A stretch of 64,000 bases of DNA from Cytospora piceicola. Its lineage: Eukaryota; Ascomycota; Sordariomycetes; Diaporthales; Cytosporaceae. Position 1 is the first letter of the stretch; each line of letters starts with the position of its first letter. The DNA lies in NCBI GenBank assembly GCA_023375675.1, contig JALQBC010000007.1:806001-870000 (forward strand). Reading direction: 5' to 3'. The translations under genes and the position numbers were made by a program. Under the pieces are notes generated by a model. The model was not told where the DNA came from and made no database searches. It worked only from the letters and a program-made list of their open reading frames with translations. This document shows positions 10,495 through 21,638 of the stretch, piece by piece.

Positions 10495-13400
10495 TGCGCG
10501 GGCCGCCGAAGGAGGGGAGCGGTGGGGGAGAGGGAAGAGGGGGGCTTTAAGTTAGTGTCAGATCGACTGATTTCAAGAGGCAGCCGCACTGAGGCGTGGA
10601 ATGAAGGAAGGGAGAGTCCAGGTTTACAGCACTGGCTCACGGGCGAAGGAGTCTCCTTACTCTTGGCAAGGGATGGACTATGGGGTAAAACTAGCATGGG
10701 GATCCCGGCCCTCTTCCAGGTCATATACGTATGTATGTATGCATGCATGTCTTTCTGTTGTAGAATGCGGAGAGGGCAAAGGCGTTTTGGTTTTTTCTTC
10801 CGGTTTGACAAGACAGGCCTGTTCGGAGTTTCGAGTGTGCGTTAAAGTCCAGAAGGTTTTCCATTTTGAATTCGAAGGGTTGGTAAAAAGGTCAAGGCGG
10901 TGGGTGCCTCACACATACACACGAAAGATCATGTATATAAACCTCAAGAGGTCAGGGCATCATCGATTGTGATGGGCCCGGTCGGGGACTGCAGGGGGCG
11001 CTCCAAAACCATCAAAAGGAAAATGTTTTTGCGAGGCAGTAAGTAACCAGGATACTAAAAGGAAGGCCATTCATTATCCAACCAAAGGCTCAAGAACTGA
11101 CACCCCCCTTGTTTCCTTTATATGGCCTGTGTTAATCGATATCTGTCCGCGTCGCGCCCTTTGGGAATTTCTTTGACCCGACACGAATCAACTTGGGGAG
11201 TTCGGCCAATCTTGTCATCATCAGAACGACGTTATCGACAGACAACCAGCGACAAAATATGACGTTTCCGCCTTTGGCCTGTTGTGACTAGGTGTGTTCA
11301 TGATCGATCTTCAGGACACATCTCGCCTTTTCCAGACATCTGGACCATCAGACTGACCCCGAAGATATCTGCAACTATCAGATTGACTTCGGGCCGCGAG
11401 GGATCTGTCAACTTCTACTCCTCTGCTTCTCTCCTACTGTCCATCAATCGCCTTCCAATTGGCAGCTTGATATTAGCTAGCCATCCATACACACATGCAC
11501 GTCAAGCAAGTGGGTGGTGGTATTGGATCTGCACGGATCGAGGCCAGGGTCCAATGGCTTGCTTCATGTTCGCGTCGGGATTGGACTGGTCCTTTTCCTC
11601 AGACAACAACTTGGAGGAGCCGGGGATCGGGGCGCAATCATCCGGCTCCGACTTTAAGAAAGAGAGCACATGAGACAGAGACAAATATGTCTGAGCATAT
11701 GTCATCAATCCTACTGACCGCTACTACACATCTACAAAACTACATATGTACTAAGAATGAAACTCACTCAACCTGGGAACCTTTTACTCCTTCGTGTTTT
11801 TGGTTTTTTTTTTTCCCTTCCTTTTTCCCCTTTTTGTTTTTGCCCCACGCGTGTCTTTCATACCAGCGCAACATCACTGCAATAGTACGCCGGCAACATC
11901 CAGAACTCGAATCACTAATGTGTCTAAGCACACTGGCGAGAGGCCTTCTGAGAATAAATAGAAATAGAAAAGGAACTGAATATAGCACAGGGCCGGGCAA
12001 GGGCAACCACGGTCCATCTCCTCCCACTTCTAACCCTTCCCCTGGCGCGATACTCAAGCCATGTCATCAAGGAGGGCATCACGGCTGCGTACGGGTGTCT
12101 GCCATCCATCCCTCCCATCTGGGGAACATATCAGCCAAAAGAAAAGGGCAACGCATGAACGGGGTCCTACACTCCAGGGACGTCTGTGGTCATCTAGTTC
12201 CTTTTCCACTATTTCCTCTCTCATCCGACCGCCTTCCGCCATTCAAGTTCTCGTCACCGCAGTGATACCCACCCCCAAATAGCCAACAGGGCTCGAATCC
12301 GAGCCAGATATTGACCAACACTCACTGCCCACCCAAGAGATCAAAGTAGTGAACCAATGGTCGCGGCCCGTAGTACTACCCAGCAAGCTTGGAAGAGACA
12401 GTCTTCGTCTATTGCTCAAGCGATGTGTTCAGAGCGCCTGCGAAGCAATTGAAACTCGAGAAACGTTGGGTGCGTGGTCCAATGGGTAGGGCTTTCAAGA
12501 AGATTCGATGCAAGATGACTGAGGGCCGCAAGGCTATTTCCTGATTGTTTCTCCAATTATAATTAGATGAGGTCACAAGATTTATTCAATAGACTACCTA
12601 CTGTTGACCTTCTTGATAGGCTCTGCTGAATCATATCTTAATTTCCTCACCTTTTTCCATGGTAATGATACACAGCTACAACGAGTCCTCCACGAAAAAA
12701 TCATAACCAAGATATTAATTGTCACGCTGGTTATCCTGTAAAGGATATCGACGATTTCCTGGATCGTATAGTCTTATTTAGCCTGGCCGGCTAGAGACCA
12801 GTCCGTTCCTCTGAGCAGGGAGTTCTCCCAATAACGTCCGGTTGCTATAAGATATCCACAGCTGTATATGTTTCGACCTTGGCCTCCTGGTGTTGATGAC
12901 AGGATCTCGCAATAATAAAGGGTTCTATTCCCGAAACTGTGACTATATGAAGAGGAGTAGACCCTCGCTTTTACTGGAACATTCGTAGAATTATCATTCA
13001 TCAAGTCGCCTAAGCTGTGAAACTCTTTTGTTACAGTTACCTCAAATACATCGATGGCTCTCTATACATTGTTTTCGTCCCACCAATCGTACACCGCCGC
13101 CTAGAACATACAATATCTCAGATCCCAGAAATTCCTCCATTATATGCGAACAATGCCTCTTTCATATTATCTACGCCTGCAGGCACGACGAAGTTGTGGG
13201 CGAGACTGCAGAGACAACCACGAGCTGCCCTGTTCCAGTCAACCCCAGCTGTATAAATCCTCCGGACCATGACCGGTCCGTGGTTGAGATGGAATCAGAT
13301 TTGCGTTATCCCATCGACAGCCCATTCTCACCAAGGGCGGGTAGAGCCAATCGAGGTTCATTAGCCCATTGGACTTATCCATCATACACCAAGCTCAAAG

Positions 13401-14035
13401 GTAACTCTATTAACTGCATACTCTGGGTATGCCAGCAGGTCAGTATAGGGATATCTGTAGAAAGATGTTTCAAATATTATACCTGCCCATCCGAGGCAGG
13501 GACACAATACACCTCGCCCCAATGGATATCCCGCCTTTGGCTTGGTGGACCTGGTCCTATCGGATGCAACAACTGGTCAGCTTTACTAGTGACTCACTCA
13601 TGGGTATAATATTGATATCAGATCAACATGTGCTGGATCCGATCGTGGTCAGATTCCTCGTAGGTTTGTGTTGGTTTCCGGGGCCGCGGGGGACTGAAGT
13701 CCAAGACACAACGAGGACGGACTCAAAACTCCATGTTACAGCCCCTCCTATACATGAACGTTTCCCTCAACCTGCTCCTTTTGGATACCTCCGTCGCCAT
13801 CCTGCATCCGAATTGTGGCAAATGTCAAGCATCACGTCGTAGAGCGCACCCAAGCATCCAGCATATAGGCAACACTGTGTGGCAGATCTGAAGAAGACTC
13901 ATCATTCATAACCGCAAACGATTAATGACTAGGCAATGCAATGCCATGCCCCAAACCCCTTCAAGTCTAAATCCCGCCGCACACGTCCAATCCAACCCTT
14001 TTTTTTCCCACCGGAAAGAAACGGAATTACACCAC
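10495..14035. other. 3.5 kb region without a recognised gene
   Basis: The first 500 bases are probably the 3' UTR of the upstream gene. Beyond 11.0 kb base composition is mixed, and 12.5-13.0 kb is clearly AT-rich. Frames up to 256 codons (11495-12265) lack any family pattern and contain low-complexity Phe runs. At 13130-13260 one frame reads CEQCLFHIIYACRHDEVV followed by TTSCPVPVNPSCI, which resembles small Cys-rich fungal proteins and may be a gene remnant. A perfect GGCTCG-AATC-CGAGCC hairpin lies near 12289-12304. Confidence 0.5.
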
Positions 14036-15146
14036 CTAAGTAGTAGCCTTCTTGGCAAACTCGACCTTGAGAATAAGATGCTTGAAACCATACCCGTCCA
14101 TCTTGCCACAGGCCCGCTCGGCGTCGGACCTGTCCGCAAAGCTGATGAAGGCGAAGCCCTTGGCGCGGCCCGTGTCCCTGTCCTTGGCCAGGAAGACACG
14201 GGTGACGCGGCCGAACCGCTCGAACATGTCGCGGAGCTCCTGCTCCTCTGCCATCTCGGAAACCTGCGTGGTGGGTGAGAAAGAAAGTCAGCGGCTGCCC
14301 CAGCAATGCTGATCAGGATGGTCGTGGATATGCAACATACGTTCGTGACACGCAGGGTGGCCAGGTCGTCCCGGTCGCTGAACTTGCCACCCATCCTCTC
14401 GCCCTCGCCACCGCCGGCGCCCTTCCGCAGCGCAGGCGGCACGTAGGAGCCCTTCTTGCCGGCGCCGGCGCCGCCCGTGGCAGCGGCCTCGGCGGCAGAC
14501 GCGTCGTCGCCCATGCCGGCGGCGACGTCGGCGGTGCCGGCCTCGCCGACGGGGGCCATGGTCTCCTTGTAGGGACACCTGGCGGTGAAATGCTCGCCGT
14601 TGCAGATACGGCACTTGACCTTCTTGTCCTTGAGCTTGTCCTTCATGCTCTGGGCGTTGGGGTCCTTGCTCTCGTCCTTGGCCTCCTGCTTCCAGTTGGC
14701 CGAGGGGCGGAAGATGATGTTCTCGCCGACCGAGGTGGTGTCGGAGACGGGGCCGAGCGGGTCGCTGGCCGACAGGCCGAACTTGGACCACTTCTTGCGC
14801 TCGGCCACGCGCGGGTTGACGACCTCGCGGTGCGTGATGAGGCGGATCCGGCGCGTCGTCTTGACCGTCTGGCCCTGCTCGTTCAGCCGGTACGAGATGA
14901 CCGTCTTGGTCCCGTCGCGGTTCTGGATCGTCTCATCGGCGGGGATGGCGTTGTTGACTGTTGGTTCTTCGTTGTCATCGTCGTCGGCCCAGTCTCTGTG
15001 GGGGTAAAGCGATTCATGTTAGAAAGAGGTGTGTCTTTTTTTCCTTTTTTCTGGGGCTTTTTGTCCTTGGCAGGATACTTGAGGATAGGAGAGGGAATAG
15101 GGAGAGGTAGTCCTCACCTGGCTGGGTTGTTGCTGGGGGTAGCCAT
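14036..15146 (-). CDS. TIF35: Translation initiation factor eIF3 subunit G
   Basis: eIF3g is a subunit of the eIF3 complex, which binds the 40S ribosome and helps scanning and re-initiation. Three exons: 15146-15118, 14995-14341 and 14263-14036, giving 303 residues, the usual length. Introns are 122 and 77 bp with donors GTGAGG and GTATGT. Exon 1 encodes only [10 protein letters not shown] and the next residues are [15 protein letters not shown], typical of fungal eIF3g. A CCHC-like zinc knuckle ([13 protein letters not shown]) lies near residues 138-152, the conserved YVPPALRK follows, and a C-terminal RRM spans about 222-303 with RNP1 [11 protein letters not shown] and a start at [18 protein letters not shown]. 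The second intron lies just before the RRM. All features agree with the family; confidence is high. Confidence 0.96.
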
Positions 15147-15850
15147 ATTGAAATGTGGCTTATCTCGGATTGGCCTGGATTCGGTCTGTTCTGGTTTGAT
15201 GGACTGGTTTTCGATAACGGGGGGGGTGGTGGGTGTCGTGTCGTCAAGAGTTTAAATGTGGTTGTCGTTGTCGATGGCCGATGTGGGGTTGGATTTTTTT
15301 GTGAAGGTGGAAATTCCAAAGCGGCGTTTGAAAGCTCTCTCTTTGTGGGGCGGGATTTTAGCGCCAACCTCAAGTGGGCGCTGGGCGGGAAGTCTGTCGC
15401 GGTCGGTTTGGGCTGTTTGGGGCCAAGCAAAACGGCCAATGGACCCACTAAAACTTAATTACTCCTTAACGGATATGACTCCCTCTCTTCGGCTGCCCGT
15501 CACTTCCACACAAACCCGGCAAGCAGTGAATCTTTCAAGAACTGATAGGTCAAGTAAGCTCCAAGGTTGTTGGTCAAAAAGGGTACACCGTCCGTTATAA
15601 CGGGCAATAGTTCCCCATTTCTCTAATTACCAGACCAGTGTACAGTAAGAGCAACCATCTGCCATTCCAGGCAGGATACACTCGATACATGTGAGTGATA
15701 ACTTCAGAGTGGATATGTTGTTACAGATATTCTATTCTACTTTTATTTCTCCTGCAATTTTCGGGTTTTGTTGATTCCTGTCATGACAGGAGAAATGAGG
15801 TATATGATTGATCGCTTGCACAACACCAGCAAACTCCAGCTATATACTCA
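15147..15850. promoter_or_regulatory. Probable TIF35 promoter and flank
   Basis: The 300 bases next to the TIF35 start are G/T-rich on the + strand (pyrimidine/A-rich in the sense of the gene), with a run of Gs near 15219. No second gene is visible. Beyond 15600 AT content rises toward the RIP-like patch. Specific transcription factor sites were not assigned. Confidence 0.4.
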
Positions 15851-16054
15851 CTAATTCAACCCTAATACTAATACTTTAACGATGAAGTCCGGTACGACCT
15901 GCGCCTGTGTAATCAGGGCATAGTGGCCACCATTGTAAAACCCGCTCATTAAGTACTTTGCACCCTTAGCGATCTGCCTCTGAATTGAAGGGGGGAGATA
16001 CGTATCCTTCTTAAGACAAGGTAGGCACTTAGTAGTATATAAACCTCTCCCCTC
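15851..16054 (-). pseudogene. Possible alpha/beta-hydrolase C-terminal remnant
   Basis: An open frame of 67 codons ends at a TAG (15853-15851) and has no proper start. Part of it reads AKYLMSGFYNGGHYALITQ followed by a short hydrophobic tail, which looks like the C-terminal His-containing segment of alpha/beta hydrolases (GGH-F/Y-A type), where the His would be catalytic. Upstream, an in-frame TAA and a TpA-rich sequence break any continuation. I read it as the end of a decayed hydrolase gene; a chance resemblance remains possible because the match is short. Confidence 0.35.
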
Positions 16055-16316
16055 TTAAGCATGGTAGGGCTACCACTTTCAGCTTTTAACAGATTAAGTC
16101 TTTGGGGAGCCGCTATACGCGGTCGGTTCTTCACGAGGGCGAGAGACTAAGCCTAGCTACCACCGTATCTAGCTACATATATATAGCGCCGGCAGGTTCT
16201 AAACGCTTAGTCTTCGACAGCTGCGTTATATTAGTCGGTAGCATAGGCGATCCGGATATATCAGTCTTATTTAGCAGCCTAGCGTGCCTGCGTTACACTA
16301 TGTATATATCTTCCAG
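16016..16316. other. TpA-rich, RIP-like patch
   Basis: Counted by eye over 16021-16320 there are roughly 37 TpA against about 20 CpA plus TpG. Normal coding DNA in this window shows the reverse. CpA-to-TpA change is the mark of repeat-induced point mutation in ascomycetes. The patch overlaps the last codons of the adjacent HET gene. Confidence 0.5.
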
Positions 16317-18414
16317 GGCGGACTGCGTCGACACATCCTTCTTCAAGACACCATTGTCGTCGCAGCTAAGCCCATATTTCTCAAACCCCAGACTCGTACA
16401 GCAATGCTTCATATCAGCCACTTCGTTGAAGTCCCATTTGATGAAGCCACACCGCTCCCAAACAACAGGGTCCGTATTGTTTCGCGATCCATCTAGAGGC
16501 TTCAATAATATTCCGTAAAAGTTAATGTTAAATTGGACCTTGAAGACAAGAGCTGTTGTGTCTCCCAACTTAGCAGCCATGTCGGCGCTGTCCCAAAGTG
16601 TATCGATGGACGCATCTGGGTCAGTGGCCTTACAGGCAATACCGTAAGAGCCGTGGCCATGGTCTACGTGAGTGACGTTGACAAGAACACCGCGGACATG
16701 TAACATGCACCGATCCTGTCCGGCTACACGTCCGGAATTGTCCGTGCCAGCCTGGGTGCCTAAGGAGGAGCTGCAAAGTCGTACGAACTCAAATGGAGAC
16801 AACGGATCCACGGGATCATTATACCCAACATGTCCTTTAAGGCCCAAAGGAGACCATGAAGGTATATTGCATTCAGCTGAATAGGTGTGGGACGGACAAG
16901 GCGTGCTCGTGTACCATAGTAGCTGATGGAGACAGTCTGGATCCTTCGAAAGCCATATGCCAGAATGGTAAACGGAATCATGCAGCTGGTCAGGGTATGT
17001 AGCCCCGAAAAGATTGGCAACCCCTGCAATCGCAACTAGGCGGTCGCTAGCCGTTGTTACCGACGTCCCAACATAAATCCTGAGCATGTCTGTCCAAGAT
17101 TCCATCGGTTTAGGATGCGTGTTGCCCGGCATTATGGCTTGTTTTCTGTCTCTGAGATGGTCGATGAACGGTACCAGCATCGTATAGATATCTACTTTCA
17201 AAACCCCTCCAGGAAACGTATCGGAACAGGTGGTATCAGAGCAGGACCACCACATCTCGTCAGTTGTACAGAAGAGATTGGCAGGTGTGAAGATGACCTC
17301 CTGGAATACCCATCCACGAGAAAGGAGCTCGGAGGACATGACCCCTTCCGAAAAACTTTGCTTGGAACTTTGCCATAAGATCTTAACCTGTCCTTCAGTC
17401 GTACGCGTTGCTGGCAGTAAAATGGGGCGTATCGGAAACAAGCCTGCGTCTGAGTTTCGACCATGCGTTGCGGCTATATTGAAAGCCCCCCCGGCATATA
17501 TATCGGCCATCTTCAATGCCTCTTCCATCCAGCCTGGGTTTTCCTCGCCATGCTTGTCCTGGAAAATGCATAGAGAGTCAATCCAAAGATACTTCAGCCC
17601 ACAACTCTTGACTATGTGGATAGTGTCTTGGAAAGTTCGTGGTAGGTCCGAGATCGGCTTGCCTTTCTCGAGGGTCTCGAGAGAGATTAGCGTCCCTTCT
17701 TCATCCTTCCTATCATAGGACCTGGATAGCTTCGGTGGCTCAGGAGACCCCCATCTATGGCTGAGGGTGACGTATTGGTAATCGTCTTTCTCTGTCACAT
17801 TGATGATCTTTATATCATCCGGTTGACTAGGGTCCAAGTATAAAAGCCGGGTTGGTTTAAGACGAACAGGTCGTCTAGTGTGCTGGCATGACCGGTGGTT
17901 GTTGAGACAGTTCTTCACCCATTCCGGCACATTCTCCATGGAATGAGTTGGTTGAGGGTTTATTTGCTCTTTTATATCGGAAACTATTGCCCACATTGAA
18001 TCAGCATTCGCGGGAGCACTTGAGTACAATTGGATTTGTCTTACAGTTCATGATATGAAACTGGAAAGATGTAGCAGCCTCATTTTTGCATAAAGCTTGT
18101 ATTATAACATGAGAGGCATTATCCCCCCCTGTATTGTAAAATTGAAATGATGCGTCCTCAGAGGCTTCATTTCTAGATGCTGCATAGCTTCTCCAACTTT
18201 CGTCAAGTATGGAACAAAGTCTACATCCTGCGGCAGCAGATTGGCACAGAGTATCAAAAGACCCGTGATGCTCATAATCCTTATACGGCTCACATAACCA
18301 GGAGATACTCTGTTCAATCATAAAACAGCACGTCTCGCACAGTTTCGAAGCGCGAACGAGTTCCTCCTCGTCTTCTGGTAAGCCGCCGGGCAGCGCAGGT
18401 TGCTCCTCAGCCAT
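16293..18414 (-). CDS. HET-domain (heterokaryon incompatibility) protein
   Basis: Two exons, 18414-18045 and 17983-16293, separated by a 61 bp intron with donor GTAAGA, a CTGAT branch-like site and acceptor AATAG. The spliced frame gives 686 residues. Read without splicing, the first frame stops at 18001, so the intron is needed. The N-terminal part has LCETCC near residue 26 and SAAAGCRLCSIL near 63-74, the Cys-rich lead-in common in HET proteins. The HET domain spans about residues 193-345, with YVTLSHRWG, then LPRTFQDTI, YLWIDSLCIFQD and ADIYAGGAFNIAATHG. Known HET proteins trigger cell death or growth arrest after fusion of unlike hyphae, but many family members have no demonstrated role. 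It is head-to-head with a second HET gene. The last 8 codons lie in a TpA-rich patch, so the C-terminus may be altered by neighbouring decayed DNA. Confidence 0.88.
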
Positions 18415-19210
18415 CTCGCTAGCGTCGTACGAGAGACAGGAGATGTCAAAAAGAATATCAGTTCTTGATCGGGCTGTTGTTGATTAGGTTCCGGTAAGCC
18501 GAGCGGAGTGGGTGAAAGCACATCATCAGAGAAGAAAGAGAACAGAGAAGCAGCGGGGTCCGACTCCTTCACTTTCTTTTGCTTGCGAGCTTGGCGAAGT
18601 GGACAAATCAAATGATTGCGATACTTACAGACAGAGCCAATCAATTACCCGGGGCGTTTGCCTCACTGCCATATTGTGTGTGCCCCCCATTCACTGGGCC
18701 CAAACGATGTCAGCTTTTTGCTTGGTTGGGGCCGCAGAAATGACTTTTTGGAGTACCAGAAGACACACCAGCCACGCTGCATCTAGGCTGCTCAGGAGAG
18801 GGATAGCTCACGAACTAAGACGACGTTGTTCTGATGAGGTACATTGCAACACTGGCTTGAAGTCTTCGCCATGGGAGCCTCTTGACCTATAGCTGTTGAG
18901 GAACTCAAAGCGAGTGTGGGACCCTCCTCCCCACGTGTGCAACATTCCTCCCTCCAGGACTTAGTACCCAGTACTTAATCAAACAACGCGGCGCAGCATT
19001 ATGCTTCATACTGTAGCCCAATCAAGTCTTGTATGTCCGGGGTGAGTGACCCACATGCAGGCAGTGCAGCAGCGCCAGAAAAGCCGCAGGATGCAATGCG
19101 GCCTGCGTTCTCAACCGTTGTACTCTTAAGAACCCGTATGTCCCATCCACCTGGTATCGAAGTAAAACCATAGCCTCGTCACTTTCCTCGCACCGCCCGG
19201 AGCCGCCACG
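18415..19210. promoter_or_regulatory. Shared upstream region of divergent HET genes
   Basis: A 796-base gap between the two divergent HET start codons, so both promoters must lie here. No conserved frame is visible. I did not find a clear TATA box at a standard distance from either start. Confidence 0.55.
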
Positions 19211-21638
19211 ATGGAACCAGAAGCAGGCTTGAACCACGATGGCACAGTGGCCAACAGGAACAGCGCCTCGTCAGTCTGTGCTGTGTGTCAAGGGATCGGC
19301 GAAGAGGGCCACCCGCGTGGACGGGTCCAACGCTTTTCGCCCCATACAGATTTTCCATATGGTCATCTCTACTTGCACTATCCAAACCTCGTGGTGCTGA
19401 GAGAGTCCGCGCGGAACGGATGCAAGCTTTGCGCTTTCATACAGCTTGTGACGAGGAACGGCGTGCCCATCACAGAGCCGTACTTCTGGCGCGAGGCGTA
19501 CAACAGGATATGGGCTGAGGCAGAAGGTCTGGAACGCATGAGAGAGGACACTTTCGACATCGGCCGTGACACCGAGGAGGTGGTCCGCCTATTGGAGGGC
19601 TTGAAGGATGATCAAGAGGGTGCTCCTTTCCTGGACGAGATGCCTGAAGCCCCGGGTCGGATTGTTCTTTTTGTCCTAGGCAGCAGTCCGGTAGGTATCC
19701 TGGAGGAAATCGGAGAGAGGTCACTTGAGATCTATGTCCTGAACTCTGATCCTTCTAAACACCTTTTTGACTGCGACGTATCATTGCTCAACGCTACAGG
19801 CGAGCCATTGGATTCTGATAGCCTATATTGTCCAGCACAAGACCTCCTCTCGGCTTCTTATGTGAAGTTAATCCGTCGCTGGATAGCAACTTGTTCCACC
19901 GAGCACGAAAAGTGCCGTATACAGTATGGAATGCACCTTGGAGGTATTGCAACAGTGCTGCCCACCCGAGTGCTGGAAATCTCATCGAATCCAGCTTCTG
20001 GAGAAGTTATCAAAGTTCGGCTTGTTGAAACACATGGAGACCAAGGAATATACGCATGCCTCTCTTACTGCTGGGGCCCGGTTGCCCAGAAGTCGATGAC
20101 CACCACGTCGAATTTCGCTCAACATTTGGAGTCGATCCCTCTGCATAGTCTACCGGAGACTATTAGCGACACTATCAAACTCTGTTGCAAGTTAGGCATC
20201 CGATATGTATGGGTCGACTCGTTATGCATTATCCAGGACGACGCGCAGGACTGGCTGCGAGAAGCGTCGAGGATGGCTGCAGTATATAGCCACTCGTATT
20301 TGACTCTGGCAATCCATCTTGTTGAGAAGTCTTCCGAGAGCTTTTTGGAAAAGTTGCGGCAGCAGCAGCAGCCAAAGCCTCTGGCCTGTACCAAAGATGG
20401 AACCATGGGAAGTCATGGTGGCCCCACGGTTTGGCCCCCGGAGCCTGAACCGTTGACGGATTTCACCACCAGACTGGCATACACGGACAAAACTACGGGC
20501 GATGAAAGGGCATTGCACCTATGGATGGATTTTACAAACAAGACCGAGAGGTTCTTAGCTCGCGGCTGGGACTACGGCTCCTTGGAACGTGCTGAAAGTA
20601 GATCTTCATGGCTCAACCGAGCTTGGATCCTGCAGGAGTGGCTCTTATCTCCACGTGTCTTACAGTAAGTACTCTCTGCGATCTGTTCCCAGACGTGTCT
20701 GTCTATAGAGTCGTGTTTAGGGAGCTTTGCGCGACCAGACATGTTTCCTTACTACTCTCATGGCGGACGGAAAGGCGGAGTGAATTGGTCAGAAGTTTCA
20801 TTAACCAGAATATTGAGACAGTATCAGCAATATGACACTGTGGGACTGCTTCAAGGGATATGGAAATGAGCTTGAATACCGAAAGATGGTATCCAACCCA
20901 TTGCGCAGAGCTCCCAGCTTGCTTGGGACAGATATCTATTGGGGCGATATCGTCATGGAGTTCACCAGACGCAATATCACCAGGGACACGGACAGACTAC
21001 CTGCCCTAGCAGGTCTAGCCGAGCAATACAGAAAGGAAACAGGCAAACAATACGTTGCTGGTTTGTGGTTGGAAGACATGCCTGAAGCTCTGCTATGGAA
21101 ACGACACGAAACATCCGAGTCCCTTACACCCCCTACAACCTACCGCGCACCGTCGTGGAGCTGGGCTAGTCTAGAAGGGCCGGTGAAAATCTATAATATC
21201 TTCGGGCCGCCTGGAACTGGCGCAAAGGTAATAGCTGCGCATTGCGAGTACTATCCTCCGGGCACCCTGTCAACAGTCACGAGCGGCTGGCTCGACATTG
21301 AGGGCCCAATGGCCGTTGTCACCGGGCTAGAAGACCGTGGCACAGGGGAGCCCGGGACATCTTTTGTCATCATCAACAATGGGGTCCCCCTCGGCCCCGA
21401 TTACTCGGAACGATACCACTGGTACAAGACACTGGACCAACGCGCAACTTGCACGGACGAAGACGTTGCTCAGTCAAGAATTTACCTCTTGCATGTCTCC
21501 GATGGTTCAGCGCTGATTTTACAAGAGGTGGGGGAGCAATATGGCGAAAAGAATACTTTTCGGAGGTTAGGGTATGCGGACACGGATGGTCCAGTACCAC
21601 CAGAGGGTTGGGAAAACAGAGTTATACGTCTGATATAA
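19211..21638 (+). CDS. HET-domain (heterokaryon incompatibility) protein
   Basis: Modelled as two exons, 19211-20664 and 20822-21638, giving 756 residues. The donor GTAAGT interrupts RVLH and the acceptor GAGACAG restores the frame into ISNMTLWDCF. The N-terminus has VCAVCQ near residue 22 and NGCKLCAFIQ near 69. The HET domain spans about 279-390: YACLSYCWGP, LPETISDTIKLC, YVWVDSLCIIQDD, ASRMAAVYSHSYLTLAI. WLNRAWILQEWLLSPRVL, the standard post-domain motif, sits just before the intron. After it, DRLPALAGLAEQY and YRAPSWSWASLEG match the usual HET C-terminal half. The 157 bp intron is long for this genome and a short middle exon (for example after the AG at 20708) cannot be excluded. Function is inferred only from the family. 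Confidence 0.88.

Noticed and set aside
11495..12265. 256-codon plus-strand frame
   Set aside because: Contains poly-Phe from a T-rich tract, no family motif and neutral codon use; treated as chance.
12286..12304. GGCTCGAATCCGAGCC resembling a T-arm
   Set aside because: It is a perfect tetraloop hairpin, not a 5-bp stem with a 7-base loop, and no other tRNA arms flank it on either strand.
12468..12520. tRNA-like box A (TGGTCCAATGG) followed by a GATTCGATGC box B-like site
   Set aside because: Boxes are far too close for a tRNA and no acceptor or anticodon stem can be formed.
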